A DNA stretch of 64,000 nt from Taenia hydatigena (GCA_036345935.2 JADWOT020000002.1:1550001-1614000), one strand, 5' to 3'. Positions 11,125-22,878 are shown, counted from the stretch's first letter. The notes: generated by a model from the sequence alone, not told the origin. A program made the numbers and translations.

Positions 11125-12387
11125 ATGCCGACGAAACTAAGAACAACTTATGTAGTGTTAATTCTCGTCCTTATAGGTAGGATTTGGTCGATTTAAACGA
11201 ATTAGAGATATGCCTCGTATTTTGCTGATATTTTACTGTTTTTCTTACTTTGCTTTTATAAAGTTATTTTGTTTGACCTAAAAAGTCTGCCATATTTTCA
11301 TATTGTTTGTTGCCTTCTAATTAATGGAAATAAAATAGATTTTGAAATTCATCACATAGGCACCGAAGTTTGAGTAGTTTTTCTGACATATCGTGCTTTT
11401 AGCTTTAGTGTTTTGAGTTGTGGATAACGTATTAGGTGGAATATTATAAACAAAATACCACCGACCGCCAAGGGAATTTCAAAATGGCGGAAGAGGAGTT
11501 TTGCCTCCTCACTTTCATTTGTAGGCGAATGCCCACAGCCAAAAATCATAAAATGGATTATAAATCCAAAAATTGCTTAGTAAATTTAGGATGAACACTC
11601 TGTTTCCCTGTTTGTTCCAACACCAAATTCATGCATTTCTCTAAGATAGGTGAAAATTGTAGACGTTTCGATACATATTTCATTTAATGTGTAGTGTTGC
11701 AAAGATTTACTTGTATGTCCACCTGAATGGTGGGAAGCACTTAAAGCACAGGTACATTCAATCCCATAGGCATAACCAGAACAAAATGAATAGCTGGAGC
11801 TGCTCCAGTGACTCCCTTGCTTTGATCTGGAAAATTGCTCTCTACCCAAGACCAAGTGTCTTTCATTGGTTTGCCATGAAGATGTGAATGCACTCAGTCC
11901 CGACGTCAATGACTCTCACCTTTGTAAACTGACTTTCTTATGCCCAAGACTGGTTGACCCAATTTCTCCGCTGCAGAGCTGTTCGGTGCGATAACCATGG
12001 CGGTGGCACACATTTAAGCCACCTTCTTGTAGATCCACCCATCAATCCATTTCTTCGCTATGCAGACACAAGTGGTACCCACATTTTTCACAAACTAACA
12101 AGCGATTTGGGCTTTTCTGGATTCATTTGCACCTTGTCTGCAATATAAAATTTATCCAACTCAAAGAACTTCAAAATTGAAAGATTTTTAAGTAACTCCT
12201 AAAGAGTTTTACGATTTTTGTTCCAGATTTTGCCGAGTGTTGCACTCCAGAGAATCCGAATTGCCTCACCTATAACAAATCTTGCCGCATGTTCCATCGA
12301 TTGCGCTGTTGTCGGCCAATGTTCTGTTTGAGCGAATGGGGCAAAGCAGTTGGCAAATGCCGCCATCCCGATGAGGAATTTTGGTGA
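11125..12387 (+). CDS. Secreted eight-cysteine knottin-like peptide, gene 3
   Basis: There are two exons, 11125-11176 and 12227-12387, with a phase-1 intron of 1050 bp (GTAGGA ... TTCCAG). The product is about 70 residues. Exon 1 encodes the signal peptide MPTKLRTTYVVLILVLI, which is diverged from genes 1 and 2. Exon 2 encodes CC-x6-C-x6-C-x7-CC-x4-C-x10-C, with Gly-Lys before the final Cys and an acidic end finishing in Phe-Trp. The split between signal and mature peptide, the intron phase, all eight cysteines and the x4 loop are shared with genes 1 and 2, so common descent is clear although sequence identity outside the cysteines is low. Open frames inside the intron (for example 11586-11909 minus) lack support. 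The mature coding exon is too short to stand out as an ORF. Confidence 0.7.
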
Positions 12388-13520
12388 TGAGTGCAACCAT
12401 CCTCATATTTACAACCTCATCTTTTGTAAGACTTCATAAAAACTTGTTACTTTTTTGTTTATTAACAACTCAAAAGGTAATCATCCATAACGAACAAGAC
12501 AAGTGTCTTCTCGTTCGCATTATGCGAGTGCGTTCGTCTTCACTGTTAACACTTGGGTAGCGATCGGGGCGCAGTGTGTGCAATTGCGCGTCCAGTTGCG
12601 TAGCATACTGGAGCCTTGAGACCTGCAGTACTGACAAAGCCGATCTAGGAAAAAGAACCTCGCAATGGCGATGCAATCTAAGCGTGAAGTGGTCTAAGTA
12701 CCCATCCTAACCCAAACCGTAGTACCCTGAATCTTACCCAATCATTCATCATTCCAAAGTGCTGTGAGGGCGTATACTACTTACTAACGCTCAGTAGACT
12801 CGGGAGACTATTGTTATGGCCAGAAGGTCATACCACAAAGATGAAGCGGCGACTCTGGCCTGCGAGTCATTCGATACGCTGTTAAACATGATGACACATT
12901 GCATCGATGTAGTAATGCAATATTGTGAGAGACTTATTCTGGTTTTGTGATACTGACGTCTCTTCCGGGATAATTGACTAAGCATAGAACAAACTGCTCC
13001 TCTTAGAATTGTCGTCAGTGCGTGAACCGGGAAGTTGGGAGAATCTCACATCACGCGTGTGTCAGATGTTTGTCGCCCCGAACATCCACCCACTCGCAGT
13101 CATTTGCATTACATCACAAGTAGGCATAGGGCTAAAAACACTTGACAATCTGTCAATCTGCATTTGTACGCATACGAGTGCCATTTGGAGAGTGAATTCG
13201 ATTGCCAAAGTATGAGGGGTAAAATTCTACAGAGGACGACATTTCAAGATTTGAATGCATTTCTAAAATTTTAATAAACTGCCTATGTAAGCGTTTCCTC
13301 AATTTTAAGTAAAAGTTAAAAAGTGCTCATGACATTCCAAATTTTTGATCCACTTTAGTGTTACAAGAACTCATTAAAAAAGAACTTTTGCTCAAGTTAG
13401 CTTTAAATTTTCGGAAAAAATAGCATTATGGCACTTTTCTGAATAAACGACTTATCTCTATTTGATGCTGAAAAATTATGGAAATTTTCTAATGCAAGAA
13501 AATCGATAATTTCTAGTGGA
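12388..13520. other. No gene recognised
   Basis: About 1.1 kb. Short overlapping frames only; AT-rich from 13240 on, merging into the upstream region of the divergent tetraspanin gene. Nothing resembling another cysteine-rich exon was found here. Confidence 0.4.
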
Positions 13521-13550
13521 CCAATCGAACTCTTGTAAAAACCGACCAAT
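13521..13550 (+). promoter_or_regulatory. Paired CCAAT boxes before the divergent tetraspanin
   Basis: CCAAT at 13521-13525 and again at 13546-13550, both on the coding strand, 55-80 bases before the ATG at 13605. CCAAT boxes are the NF-Y site and recur upstream of every tetraspanin copy further right, although there they sit behind a 5'-UTR intron. Confidence 0.45.
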
Positions 13551-13604
13551 CAGCTGTGCCACTTGACGGGTGTAACCTCAGCTCTTCTCTCATTTTGTCA
13601 AATA

Positions 13605-16381
13605 ATGAAAATTTTCGCAAATTTGCGGAAGAAGCATAGACAAGAAAATGAACGTTTGAGTGGTGAGGGTGAGGACGAAGCGTCAGTTGGAAAGGCATCC
13701 TCGTCTTATCACAGATTACTTGCAAGTATTAATAATTTGGGAGGTAAACATTACTCTGTTTTTGTTGCCAAATAAGTTTTGGTGTATTAACTTGCCATAG
13801 AATAACCCACAAGGTACTTATTCTCTATGAGGAACTTAAAAGTATACTTAATCTCTTAAATTGTCGCCAGTAAGATCGTTCTCAATTTTTGTGAACAAAC
13901 TGACTTTGAAATGAAAAGCTTTTGAAGTTTTAAAATTATGAACGCCGTTAACATCGCTTAGAGTGCTTTACATTTTAATAATAACATTTTGGACTTGTTC
14001 GTTAATAAGACATACTGGTAACCCTTGTTCTATTTGTTATTTAATCCTTGATGACGACGAGACGACTACGAGGCGATAATGGATTTTAAATTGCATTTTA
14101 TAAGAGAATCGTTTAAATGATGAGGAGGATTGCGTGTTTAGCAGTAAAAGAAAAAATTTTCAGGAGGTGGAACGTGGTTTACTAATCCATGGAAAAACAG
14201 ACATCGTAAAATCCGGCCGGGTGACCTTAATCATGCATCCAGTGTCTGGTAGGTGTGCCAAGCATCGAACCGTGATGGACACGGGTAGGGTCGTCACTGT
14301 CCGTACCTCCGTCATTTAAACGCTCAAACATTCCGCTACCAAGTAGATTTCGCATCCATCTTTGCAAAAAGGGAAAATCTTACTTAAAGCTTCGATTAAT
14401 CAAGGACATTTACCTCACTTGCAACAAAAAAGAGATTTGTACCACCGCATAGAATGGTTTCGAAAACATCTCGGTTTAAAAATAAAAAATTTTAATGCTT
14501 ACTTGACTAAAGTTTAGTGGGTTCCTTTCCATAGGAACTGATAATTACGCTCAACTACCAAAGTGGCGTGAAGATTGGGTTGAAGACAAAGATGCTGCAA
14601 ACGAAGAAGAAATTAGCAATTGCCTTTGTTTAATCGGTCAAATCAAACATGGTTACTCCGTTTCGCTTTTATGGTTTAAAAGAAACGTCAGTATTGTCCG
14701 CGTGTTCATAATCCTCGGTGATGTGATCACTTTCGTAAGCCATTCTTACCTTGAATAAACTTTGCTACTTGCAATATTAAAGTAGCCATTGTGTTTTGAC
14801 TTCAGTCCATATTCCTTTGGTTGCTGGTCTTCACGACGTACCTCCTCACCGACCCTGCCATCGAAAAACAGCACATTATCGGTATCATAAACAATGATAC
14901 AATGCCATACCCACCAGAACCGGAATTTGATATCCAGGAATATGTTTCAAAAATTGTGGCCTATCACCGTGAGTTCACTGCTCTGGTTCATGCTACTTAT
15001 TTGTAATTGAGCATGGCTCAAGTTGAGTCACCCTCGAATCAATGCTATTTTCTTTCAGTGTTGAGAAGGCTTTAAACATTAATGCTGATGTCACGATGAC
15101 CCTAATAATTCCGCGTCTTTGTCTGATATAGGTCCATTTCCAAGGGCTGCAGCCATCATTTCATTCTTTGTTTGCTTCACCACTCTGCTATCAACAATAG
15201 GTGCAGCTGTGTCCCATGGATACTGTTCTGCAACTGTAAGCAAATCAATCATTTTCAGACTTCGAAAAATCCTAGAATTAAATGCGATAAAACGTAACCC
15301 GGTTTCGGCAGTCAAATTTTCTGTTTTTTATAGTGATATTGATACAAACAGGATATCTACTTCTCTTATCGAGAAACGCGAGTTCTGTAAGTACAATCAT
15401 AAACGCAATTAAAAAAGTTAACGAAAAAACATTGAGTTCACTAAATTGGCAGTATTTCTACTCACAGGTGTGCGATTTCATCGTCAAGATGCTCGAAGAC
15501 ACTTTCGACCAGTATAGAACAACAGCGGACAAGAAGATTCATTACCTTTGGGATACAATCATGGGGATGGTAGTTTGTAATCCACCGAGTTAGATTTACT
15601 GGTTACTTCTAATTTTTCAGTTTCATTGCTGTGGACTCAACAATGGACATGATTTCCCTGAAGGACTACGTAAGGAAGACTAAATGATGGTCTTAATCTG
15701 TCATTTTTATTTTGAATAAATAAAATGCTTGATTTAGTGCTAAAGATTGAAACATTTGCTCCAATTTCGCTTTACGAGGCTTAAAAATGAGGCTAAATAA
15801 CGATAGATAAATACTACTCAACGCCTTAATTAAGTAGTGCCAGAACTTAAAATCTTTGGATAAACGTAATTCTAGTTACCAAGGTTGACTATGCAGTCAT
15901 TAAGGCGGATTCACTTAAAATAGGTGCGATAACAAATTAAAATACACTGACTCGAATACTATAAAGAAGTTTCAATCCTTACTCACGCATTGTAATCCTA
16001 CTTTTGTACCTATTTAGCAGATGCCTGCTGCTTACGAACAACGACGGGAGAGAAATTCGATCCCTACTGCAACCTCTATCCAGGTCCTTTAAATAGCTTC
16101 TTCTACATTGGCTGCCGAAAGGATGTTCAAAAGACAATAGAGGACGTTAGAATCCAAATCACAATTGCCATGCTCCTGCTTCTCCTACTTCAGGTAAGTA
16201 ACGCCTACTGAATTGTTTTCAGCAGAATAATTATTTAAAGCAACTCTGTGCCTGCTGCGTGTGTACTTGCAACCCCTTACACACGGTTACTTCTGATTTT
16301 ACTGTTTTAAATTAGCTTTGGCCCTTTCTATTGATGACCTTTCTTCTGCACTCTGGAGGAATAGTTGTGAGGCATCCCTGA
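13605..16381 (+). CDS. Divergent tetraspanin with long N-terminal region (nine exons)
   Basis: Exons are 13605-13743, 14535-14734, 14806-14968, 15132-15293, 15334-15386, 15468-15569, 15621-15669, 16021-16193 and 16316-16381. All phases agree and sum to 368 residues. About 95 hydrophilic residues (acidic, Lys-rich) precede the first membrane helix (VRVFIILGDVITFSIFLWLL). Two further helices follow (AAAIISFFVCFTTLLSTIGAA; LILIQTGYLLLL), then a large extracellular loop with HCCGLNN, ACC, YC and IGC, which is the tetraspanin CCG...CC...GC signature with six cysteines. The fourth helix is IAMLLLLLLQLWPFLLMTFLL. Tetraspanins normally have only 10-20 residues before helix 1. The exon 4 donor is a choice: the strong GTAAGC at 15236 breaks the frame with exon 5, whereas GTAACC at 15294 restores it. 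AATAAA follows near 16424. Role: membrane-organising scaffold; partners unknown. Confidence 0.82.
14248..14340 (-). repeat. tRNA-like relic inside intron 1 of the divergent tetraspanin
   Basis: Read on the minus strand, the segment begins GGTAGCGG, has an A-box-like TGTTTGAGCGTTTAAAT and a B-box-like GGTTCGATGC, and ends near CACCTACC, which can pair with the first five bases. The T stem does not pair well. This suggests a decayed tRNA gene or tRNA-derived SINE rather than a functional tRNA. Confidence 0.3.
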
Positions 16382-17739
16382 ACATCTATCATCTAAATGA
16401 CGTGTAAATTTGTATTTGGATGGGAATAAAAAATCTCCTAAAAATTTGAGTTCATTTTTGAAAAAGGAAAAGCATGATCAGGTGCTTACTGAGATGAGAA
16501 TATTATTAAATAATTAATGGAATTCATTAAGCCATCAGAGTGAACAGAGTGGCCGTGAGGGGTATGCACACTTCCAGAAATACAATCCACTAAAGCTGAG
16601 AAATTAGTGATAGAAGTAAAAAATCAGTTCTTTAGGCGTCGCTCTAATCTACATTATCTATCAAAGCATAGACAAGACTTTGGGTCGTATTCGCTTGGTA
16701 ATGATAGGCACTTTGATCCCATATCGTCGATTTCATTGTGAATAGGCTTCAATCTCCCTAGTAAAGCACAATTGTGATGCTAAAGGCTGAGAGATGTCCT
16801 AAGACAACATTAATTGATCAAGGAGATGGTCTAAGGGGAAGACACAGCCTCCGCTTTGTATCTTTTTAGCCGTGCCACATCGTCTCCGCTTTAGATAAAC
16901 AGGTAATTGCCCCGACTTCCGCTCGCTTCCACCCACACCATCCTCACCTCTTTATATGGAGTCTTTGGGTAGAACTTTTATTGACGCTCCCAAATGCTTT
17001 AATGCTTGGTGTGACTCAAAACAACTCTCTACAGAACGCGGGGCTAAAATACTTGTTAAACACAAACGTGAATTTCATATAACCCCGCTCTTGTGGGTAT
17101 CCATTCATTAGCATCACGTTTTCTTCTGTCAGATTTGATTTATTTTCCAGTTAGGCTTCTTTTTGACTTCATTCACCCCACAGAGGTCATAACATCTAAG
17201 TGAGTTAAAGAGCCGTGAAGCCGGTGACCTTCCAGTCATGCTGACAAGGCTAAAACCGAGACTACGGAGGACTGAGAACCGATACATTGACGTATGTATC
17301 ATGCGATCACAAGTTGAGTGAAATGCATTTGCTTTATTTGTGATAACTTACTGTGAAGTGGCCTCTGAACCTGTGTGTACCGGAAAACTGGTGAACATGT
17401 GAAAGTTTTCTCGGTGGATGCGGCATTTCTCAGGGAAGATTAGCGCACACACAAACCACCTTTTCACCAAATTTATTTAGCGCTAAAACATTGTTTGCCA
17501 ATTCTCAGAGAGGACGTGTACAGTTCTAAGTAAGCCCACCACATCAATTTATGCCACAGCAAGAGGATTAAAATGATCTCACGTTGACAGAAGCTTGTCA
17601 CACCTCACCTAAATGTTTGCCTCAAGCTTAATTGCGACATCGAGTAATACAACCAGAGTTTGAGAAAAAAATGAAGAGGATTTTGAAAGCGAGTTTAACT
17701 CCAACCCACACACTTTGGTGTCAACTCAATTGACAATGC
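16382..17739. other. No gene recognised downstream of the divergent tetraspanin
   Basis: Contains the likely poly(A) site of the preceding gene (GGGAATAAAAAAT near 16420), then mixed unique sequence. I see no coding exon with a recognisable motif. Confidence 0.4.
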
Positions 17740-17795
17740 GTCGCTAAGCGACGAGGCGGCTCAAGGTTGCATAAGAGACACCGTTGCTAGGCAAC
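17740..17795. promoter_or_regulatory. Two adjacent RFX X-box-like palindromes
   Basis: GTCGCTAAGCGAC at 17740-17752 and GTTGCTAGGCAAC at 17783-17795, each a perfect 5-bp inverted repeat around a 3-bp centre, 30 bases apart. The second matches the X-box bound by RFX factors (GTTGCY-n-RGCAAC), typical of promoters of ciliary genes in animals. No downstream gene could be assigned on either strand, so the function is inference. Confidence 0.5.
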
Positions 17796-20700
17796 ACGAT
17801 ACACTGTTATGCCTTTGCTCGTGAGAGTGGAGGTGGAAATTTAAGAACGTAATTTACTCAAACCTCGTGAGTGTGATAGATTCTACTGAGATGTGGTGAT
17901 TTGGTGAAACGTAGGCGATTCTGTTGGAGATTAAAAAATCTCTTGCCTTCAATGCGTGGGACTTTTAAGGCTAATTCATGCCTCCTTTTAGATCGACAAA
18001 TATATTCTCCACTCATAAAAGGAAGTGAACACTCAAGTCTGGACCGGAACAGCGTCGTATTCACCGCAGTTTGGTGTCCCACCACCCACTCCACTCTCAT
18101 CCAGCAGCTGCCGAAATGGAAGTGGCAAATACTACTAGCAGAATTATCAATAGGAGGCAGTATCTCCCTGTCACTCCTTTTAAGTGGTTTCGGCGACCGT
18201 GGGTCATCTCCCTCCCCCCGACAAACAAAAGAATGACCTCTACCTCGGGAGTAAGCGCCCCAATTCGGAGGTGGAATAAAATTGACTAGTAAAGTAAACA
18301 GGCTCAAATCACATCTCTTGATTTGACCCAGCTTTGCACTGTGTGAGAGATCAAATTAACAGAAAAAGCGTAAAAAGCCACGGCACCGAAAGATCGACGA
18401 AAAGCTGTGCCTAACAGCGAATGCACATAAACGATTGCGTGCCAGCTACATTCAATTGGGATTGATTGTTGCATGTCAGTTTTTTGTTGCTGTCAAAACA
18501 CTTGAAAATTTATCAAGCGCACTAATCAATCTGTCGAGATCACAAAAGCATTCCTATTCTTTTCGATTCAAAAATGAAGTAACGCATAGCCTGTAACAAA
18601 ACAAGACACTGAATGATTCTTTAAGCTCCGGTCAGCCTTATGCGGGCTGGTGTTGGGGAGTGGAACCGCTGCATGACATTTGGACCTGACTCATCGGCGG
18701 TAGTTCAAAAGTTTCGACCAGGTCATACACAGTACTACTGAAGTGCATGGTATTGAGGGTAGTGCTAAGTAGTGGAGGAGACTGGGTAGCAAAAGGACTT
18801 TTTCTCCTATTTCGGGTTTACCCATGCGGATCGGTCGAATTCCTTCGTCACCTCGAGGCTTTGGAGTCAGTCACTATAGTGTAAATCCATTTGACAGAAA
18901 AAGAAAAAGAAAATTGAGCCAATAAAGTAGATGTGATTCATGTTGACAAGGTGTTGTCAACCCCATTGTTGGACTCTTGACTGAGTGAGAGGTAGTAAGG
19001 AGAGTGAATTAAAATCCCCTCAAAAAAAAGAAAATTGCCTAAATGAGGACATTGAGATGTCAAATTATGCGTGCCGAGATTGAAGTCTAAAGGATGCACT
19101 GTTTTGGAGATGATTTCATCACCTCGCAAGGGTGTGGCTAGACCTTAGCAGTCCTTTTACCCACCAGCACAGGTACTGGTAGGTGCTCACAATCGATAGT
19201 TAAGCCTTGGGCTTTTTTGCCTTTCTCTCCCGCCCTCTCAGTTCTTTTCTTTCCTTTTTCGCATTCTTTCTCTCGATGCTTTTGCATTGATTACTTTGGT
19301 GCAACCGAATACCCAATCGTGCGTCGCTGTGACTACGCTTTTGTGCTCACCGACTCCTTGGGTGACCTTGAAGGTAGGCTACTGTGAAGGCGGGTTAAGT
19401 AGACTCGAGTTCTATCATCACCTAATCTACAACGCTATTTAAAGTTATTAGTTTTTGTTTTGTTCTTTGAATGGGTAAGAAAAGAGAGCGGGTCCATGCC
19501 AAGTTTGGTCAGGAAACAGGTTGGGGTTCACTGGTGAGGCCTCTCAGCCTCACAACCTCGGTGGATTAAACACCACATCTTCGTGATTGCACCACACTTT
19601 GCCACCGGTGGTTAGACCTTCCCCTCTCGCACACTTTACTCATTTATAAAATTCACCTCCTCAATATCGTTCATCTTGAGCATACAAGTTAAAAATAGCC
19701 TTTTAAATTGACAGATACTGATGCGGTGGTGTTGCCTCACACCCTACGCGGTGTTATTCAATCTACCCGCATTGTAAGAGTCCACTAAGCCCAAACCAAT
19801 TACCCAAGGTGACACATATTTGCTAGGTTTAAAAGGATTTCCATAAAAAAATAGCAAATTTTATCAAATACTCTTGTGAGCCAGGCACAAAAGGCCTCTC
19901 CCCTCCCCACCTCCAACCTCATTCATGACGACTACAGAGCATCTACTTAATTTCCACATTTAACAGGCAATGGACATGTTTCACAACTGTAAAAGCAGCT
20001 AATGTCGTAGAAAAGTCGCCTAGCAACACGGAAACAATGCCATAGCCTAAGCAACGAGCACAATTGTAGTGTGGTACAAGAAGTTCCTTTTTAGTTGATT
20101 GGGTAATCGGAGAGGGTTTAGGACCATCACCAACCCCGAACGAGGTCATCAAGAGGGCTTTCCCTGTAAGGCCTAAATATTTTTTAGAATTTAAAAAAAC
20201 TTTAATAAAGTGCCAAAGAAGTAGGGAGAGAGAAGCAGAAAGGAGTCCGAAGAGGTAAATGGAGTTGTAAGAATGAATAGTGAGGGTCAAGTCTGCGGCA
20301 TTGAAAAGCACCAATTTTTCTTCTACTGCTTCTTCAAATCTGTTACTGGAGCACCAACAACCCACCACTCAGCTGCACTACTGACGCACATTCTCAAAGC
20401 GAATTACCATATAGGCATTTTTTTCTTTTCAAATGACGTCTCCACATTGCTGCTCTGTAGAATGTGAAACAGGTTCGCATGCCCTTTTTTCTCTTCTTGT
20501 GTGGTACGATGAACGCACTTGCCGTGGTGGTGCCATTAAAAAATTAAAGCCTCGACTTCATTAGATGTTATTTACGTCCCGATTGACGAGACGTGAGGTC
20601 AGAGGGCCTCCCTACTAAAGGGTCATCTAACTTGACCGCCTTAGCATGGAAAAGCGGTCACCTATGTGGTTGTAAATTTACAAGTGAGGTGAACCACCCC

Positions 20701-21647
20701 GAAAGGTGGGTTGTGAGACTTTAAGGTCACAGTGCAAAACAGCGAGCTGGCGGATTCGTTCCATGTGATCGCCGAACACCGAATCAGGCAGGCAGGCAGG
20801 CGGGCAGGCCGCCTCTGGGTATCCATGTGCCAGCATTCTTTTCAAGACCTTTGGTTGATTTTAAAAAATTGGAGTGTTACCAGTGCCTTCACAAGCTATT
20901 TTAAAATATGTGTGGCAGATTTTGTCGCCTAGAATGGCATTTAGTATGGGGTAAAAGTCTCCTTTCCTACCCAGTAAGGTGGATAAGTTCTTCCACCCAG
21001 ACCAATCGGATTAGCACCGATGCCGTAGATCAACCTCATTAATCAAAGTGTCAGCAATGCCAGTTCAAACGAAAATGTGGTCTTATGCCTGCTCTTGTCG
21101 GCCTTTGAAATCACTGTTTGCATACTTGGTGGTCCAGCCCACGCACTTCACTCTGATGAGGTTCAAAGTACAGCCGGCGATGCTGGATACTGTACCATTA
21201 GCTGTCACATGGAATGCTAAGTAAATGCCTACCAAATGTGAGTCTTTCTTTAAAAGAGGATAAGTCTCTGTCTGTAGTAATGTCCTTGGTTGTCCTGCCC
21301 TACAACAACACCCGTCAGCACAACTCCTCACAGACTCATGTGGGCAGCCAACACTATCTGCATTAAATTGACCACCTGACAGTCCCACGGCTCATTCGCA
21401 AACTCCTACGGCTCAAACACAATGCTGTGGAGGGTCGAGGCAGTTTTGTGATCATCACCCCACCAAAACCACTTCCTCTGTACACACCTGGTCCATTGGG
21501 GTTACATAACAACACATAAACAAAAAAGTATTCTTTGTTTGTGAAGAAAAAGTAAATAGTTGGCAGTGTAAAAGAGGGATGAGAAATAAATAGTTTTGGG
21601 GCCTCTCTTAAGTATATTGCAATCTTTTTGCTGGTTCCGCCATTTGT
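17796..21647. other. Long region without a supportable gene
   Basis: The longest frames (17858-18307 minus, 149 codons; 17901-18236 plus, 111 codons; 19943-20368 minus, 141 codons) overlap or contain regulatory-looking palindromes and show no domain. A short (GGCA)n run occurs at about 20785-20809. The minus-strand frame 21388-21083 includes a Cys-rich segment, and a weakly similar block occurs near 26000-26300 just beyond the second array tetraspanin, so it is probably part of the duplicated unit rather than a gene. Confidence 0.4.
20015..20027. promoter_or_regulatory. Third X-box-like site
   Basis: GTCGCCTAGCAAC; on the minus strand GTTGCTAGGCGAC, one base away from the perfect site at 17783-17795. 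Confidence 0.4.
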
Positions 21648-22878
21648 TTACAGGCAAATTGCGAGCAACACAATGACGATGAGTGCGGCCTGAAATGTAG
21701 ACGGGGAGGGGATCAGTAAAAGCTTTCTATTCACCCTACTTTGGAGTGGTACAAGAAACAGTTTCGAAACTCACCTGTAACACAATAGCGCTAACTGAAA
21801 TGTACATAAGAATCCTCATATTTGATGCAATAAAGTTGACAACTTTTTCTCTACATCCCGGCACACCAATTGATTGCGCTGTACTAGAATCACAAGAAGT
21901 GACCGTCATATTACAGCACTGTGGTGGTAGCGGAATGCCCAGTTGGTCTTGAAGGATAGAAAAATAGTAAGCACGTGCAAAAAAACATAAATATGTGTGG
22001 CAAATCATTTTTTGAACCTACTGAAGTCGCCGAAACCATCCATGCCGCAGCAAATCGTCTCAAACTGTTATAAAGTAAAACCAAATTTATAGGAGCATAA
22101 ATAGGAACGTGTTCAAAGAAAAAGATAAATAATCTTGTTTAAGATACATACCGACATAAGCACATTCCAGACAGTAGTTGATGTTTTTCCTTCATCAGTA
22201 TTCTCATTGTAAAACTTGAGAATATTTTCCAAGGCGCTGACAAGCACAGATGTCAGCCGGGCAGGATCGGAGAAAGCCACTGCAACAGCAATAATTTGTA
22301 CGACAAGTAGAACAATCAGAATGATGGCATACTAAAGAAAAGGAATAAAAGATTGTCAGTAATTTGAGGACTTTATTTTCCACTTTATAACCTCTCGGAA
22401 GTCTACTCACGATCTTCAGTAGTATATTGCATCCACAGCACGAAGCAATGCAACCGATTAGGCAGAGTGCTGCTAGCGCCAATCCAACCACAATAAGGAT
22501 TATGGCTAGGCCATCTGAAGGAGATAAGTGATTACCGGATTATGCCATTATGGAAGCATTGATGAATATTAATGTAGTATTGCATGACTTCGGTTATCAC
22601 CTACCAGCGTTATCAGTGATGAATTTTGCCAGCTGGCGTACATCCTCATCACCGACGTTGTATCGATCAAATATCTTTACTATCAACTGTTGAACTATAC
22701 TTTTCGAGGTTTTTAGTAGAATTCCAAACAGTGCTACAGCCAGGAAGGCCACCTAGGTTAAAAAATAAATTTAGCCAAGTCGTAAGGACTATTGCAGTCC
22801 CATCACAGTACTTACGCAGAGGACGGTATTAAGGAGTTGAAGAATAAGTTTCAAGCCGCACGAAATAACGCAGCCCAT
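21648..22878 (-). CDS. Tetraspanin, array copy 1 (seven coding exons)
   Basis: Exons (minus) are 22878-22816, 22752-22605, 22514-22411, 22331-22152, 22064-22022, 21947-21775 and 21689-21648; 250 residues. Start MGCVISCGLK, with juxtamembrane cysteines likely palmitoylated. Helix 1 spans exons 1-2, helix 2 (GLAIILIVVGLALAALCLIG) is in exon 3, and helix 3 (YAIILIVLLVVQIIAVAVAF) begins exon 4. The large extracellular loop has CCGMDGFGDF in exon 5 and PPQCC, TSC and VPGC in exon 6, giving six cysteines. Helix 4 runs to the C-terminus, which stops at ICL with no cytoplasmic tail. Tetraspanins organise membrane microdomains; in parasitic flatworms several are abundant in the tegument. A 5'-UTR intron (22972-22880) ends one base before the ATG. 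Exon 3 is nearly identical to copy 2. Confidence 0.92.

Noticed and set aside
11586..11909. 107-codon minus frame in the intron of peptide gene 3
   Set aside because: No motif, opposite strand to the gene, and a competing plus frame covers the same bases.
17858..18307. 149-codon minus frame, among the longest in the gap 16.4-21.6 kb
   Set aside because: A 111-codon plus frame overlaps it, no domain or membrane pattern is visible, and no exon borders can be argued. It remains the first place to look if RNA is found there.
19943..20368. 141-codon minus frame with hydrophobic stretches
   Set aside because: It spans the X-box-like site at 20015-20027 and shows no family signature; composition alone is not enough.
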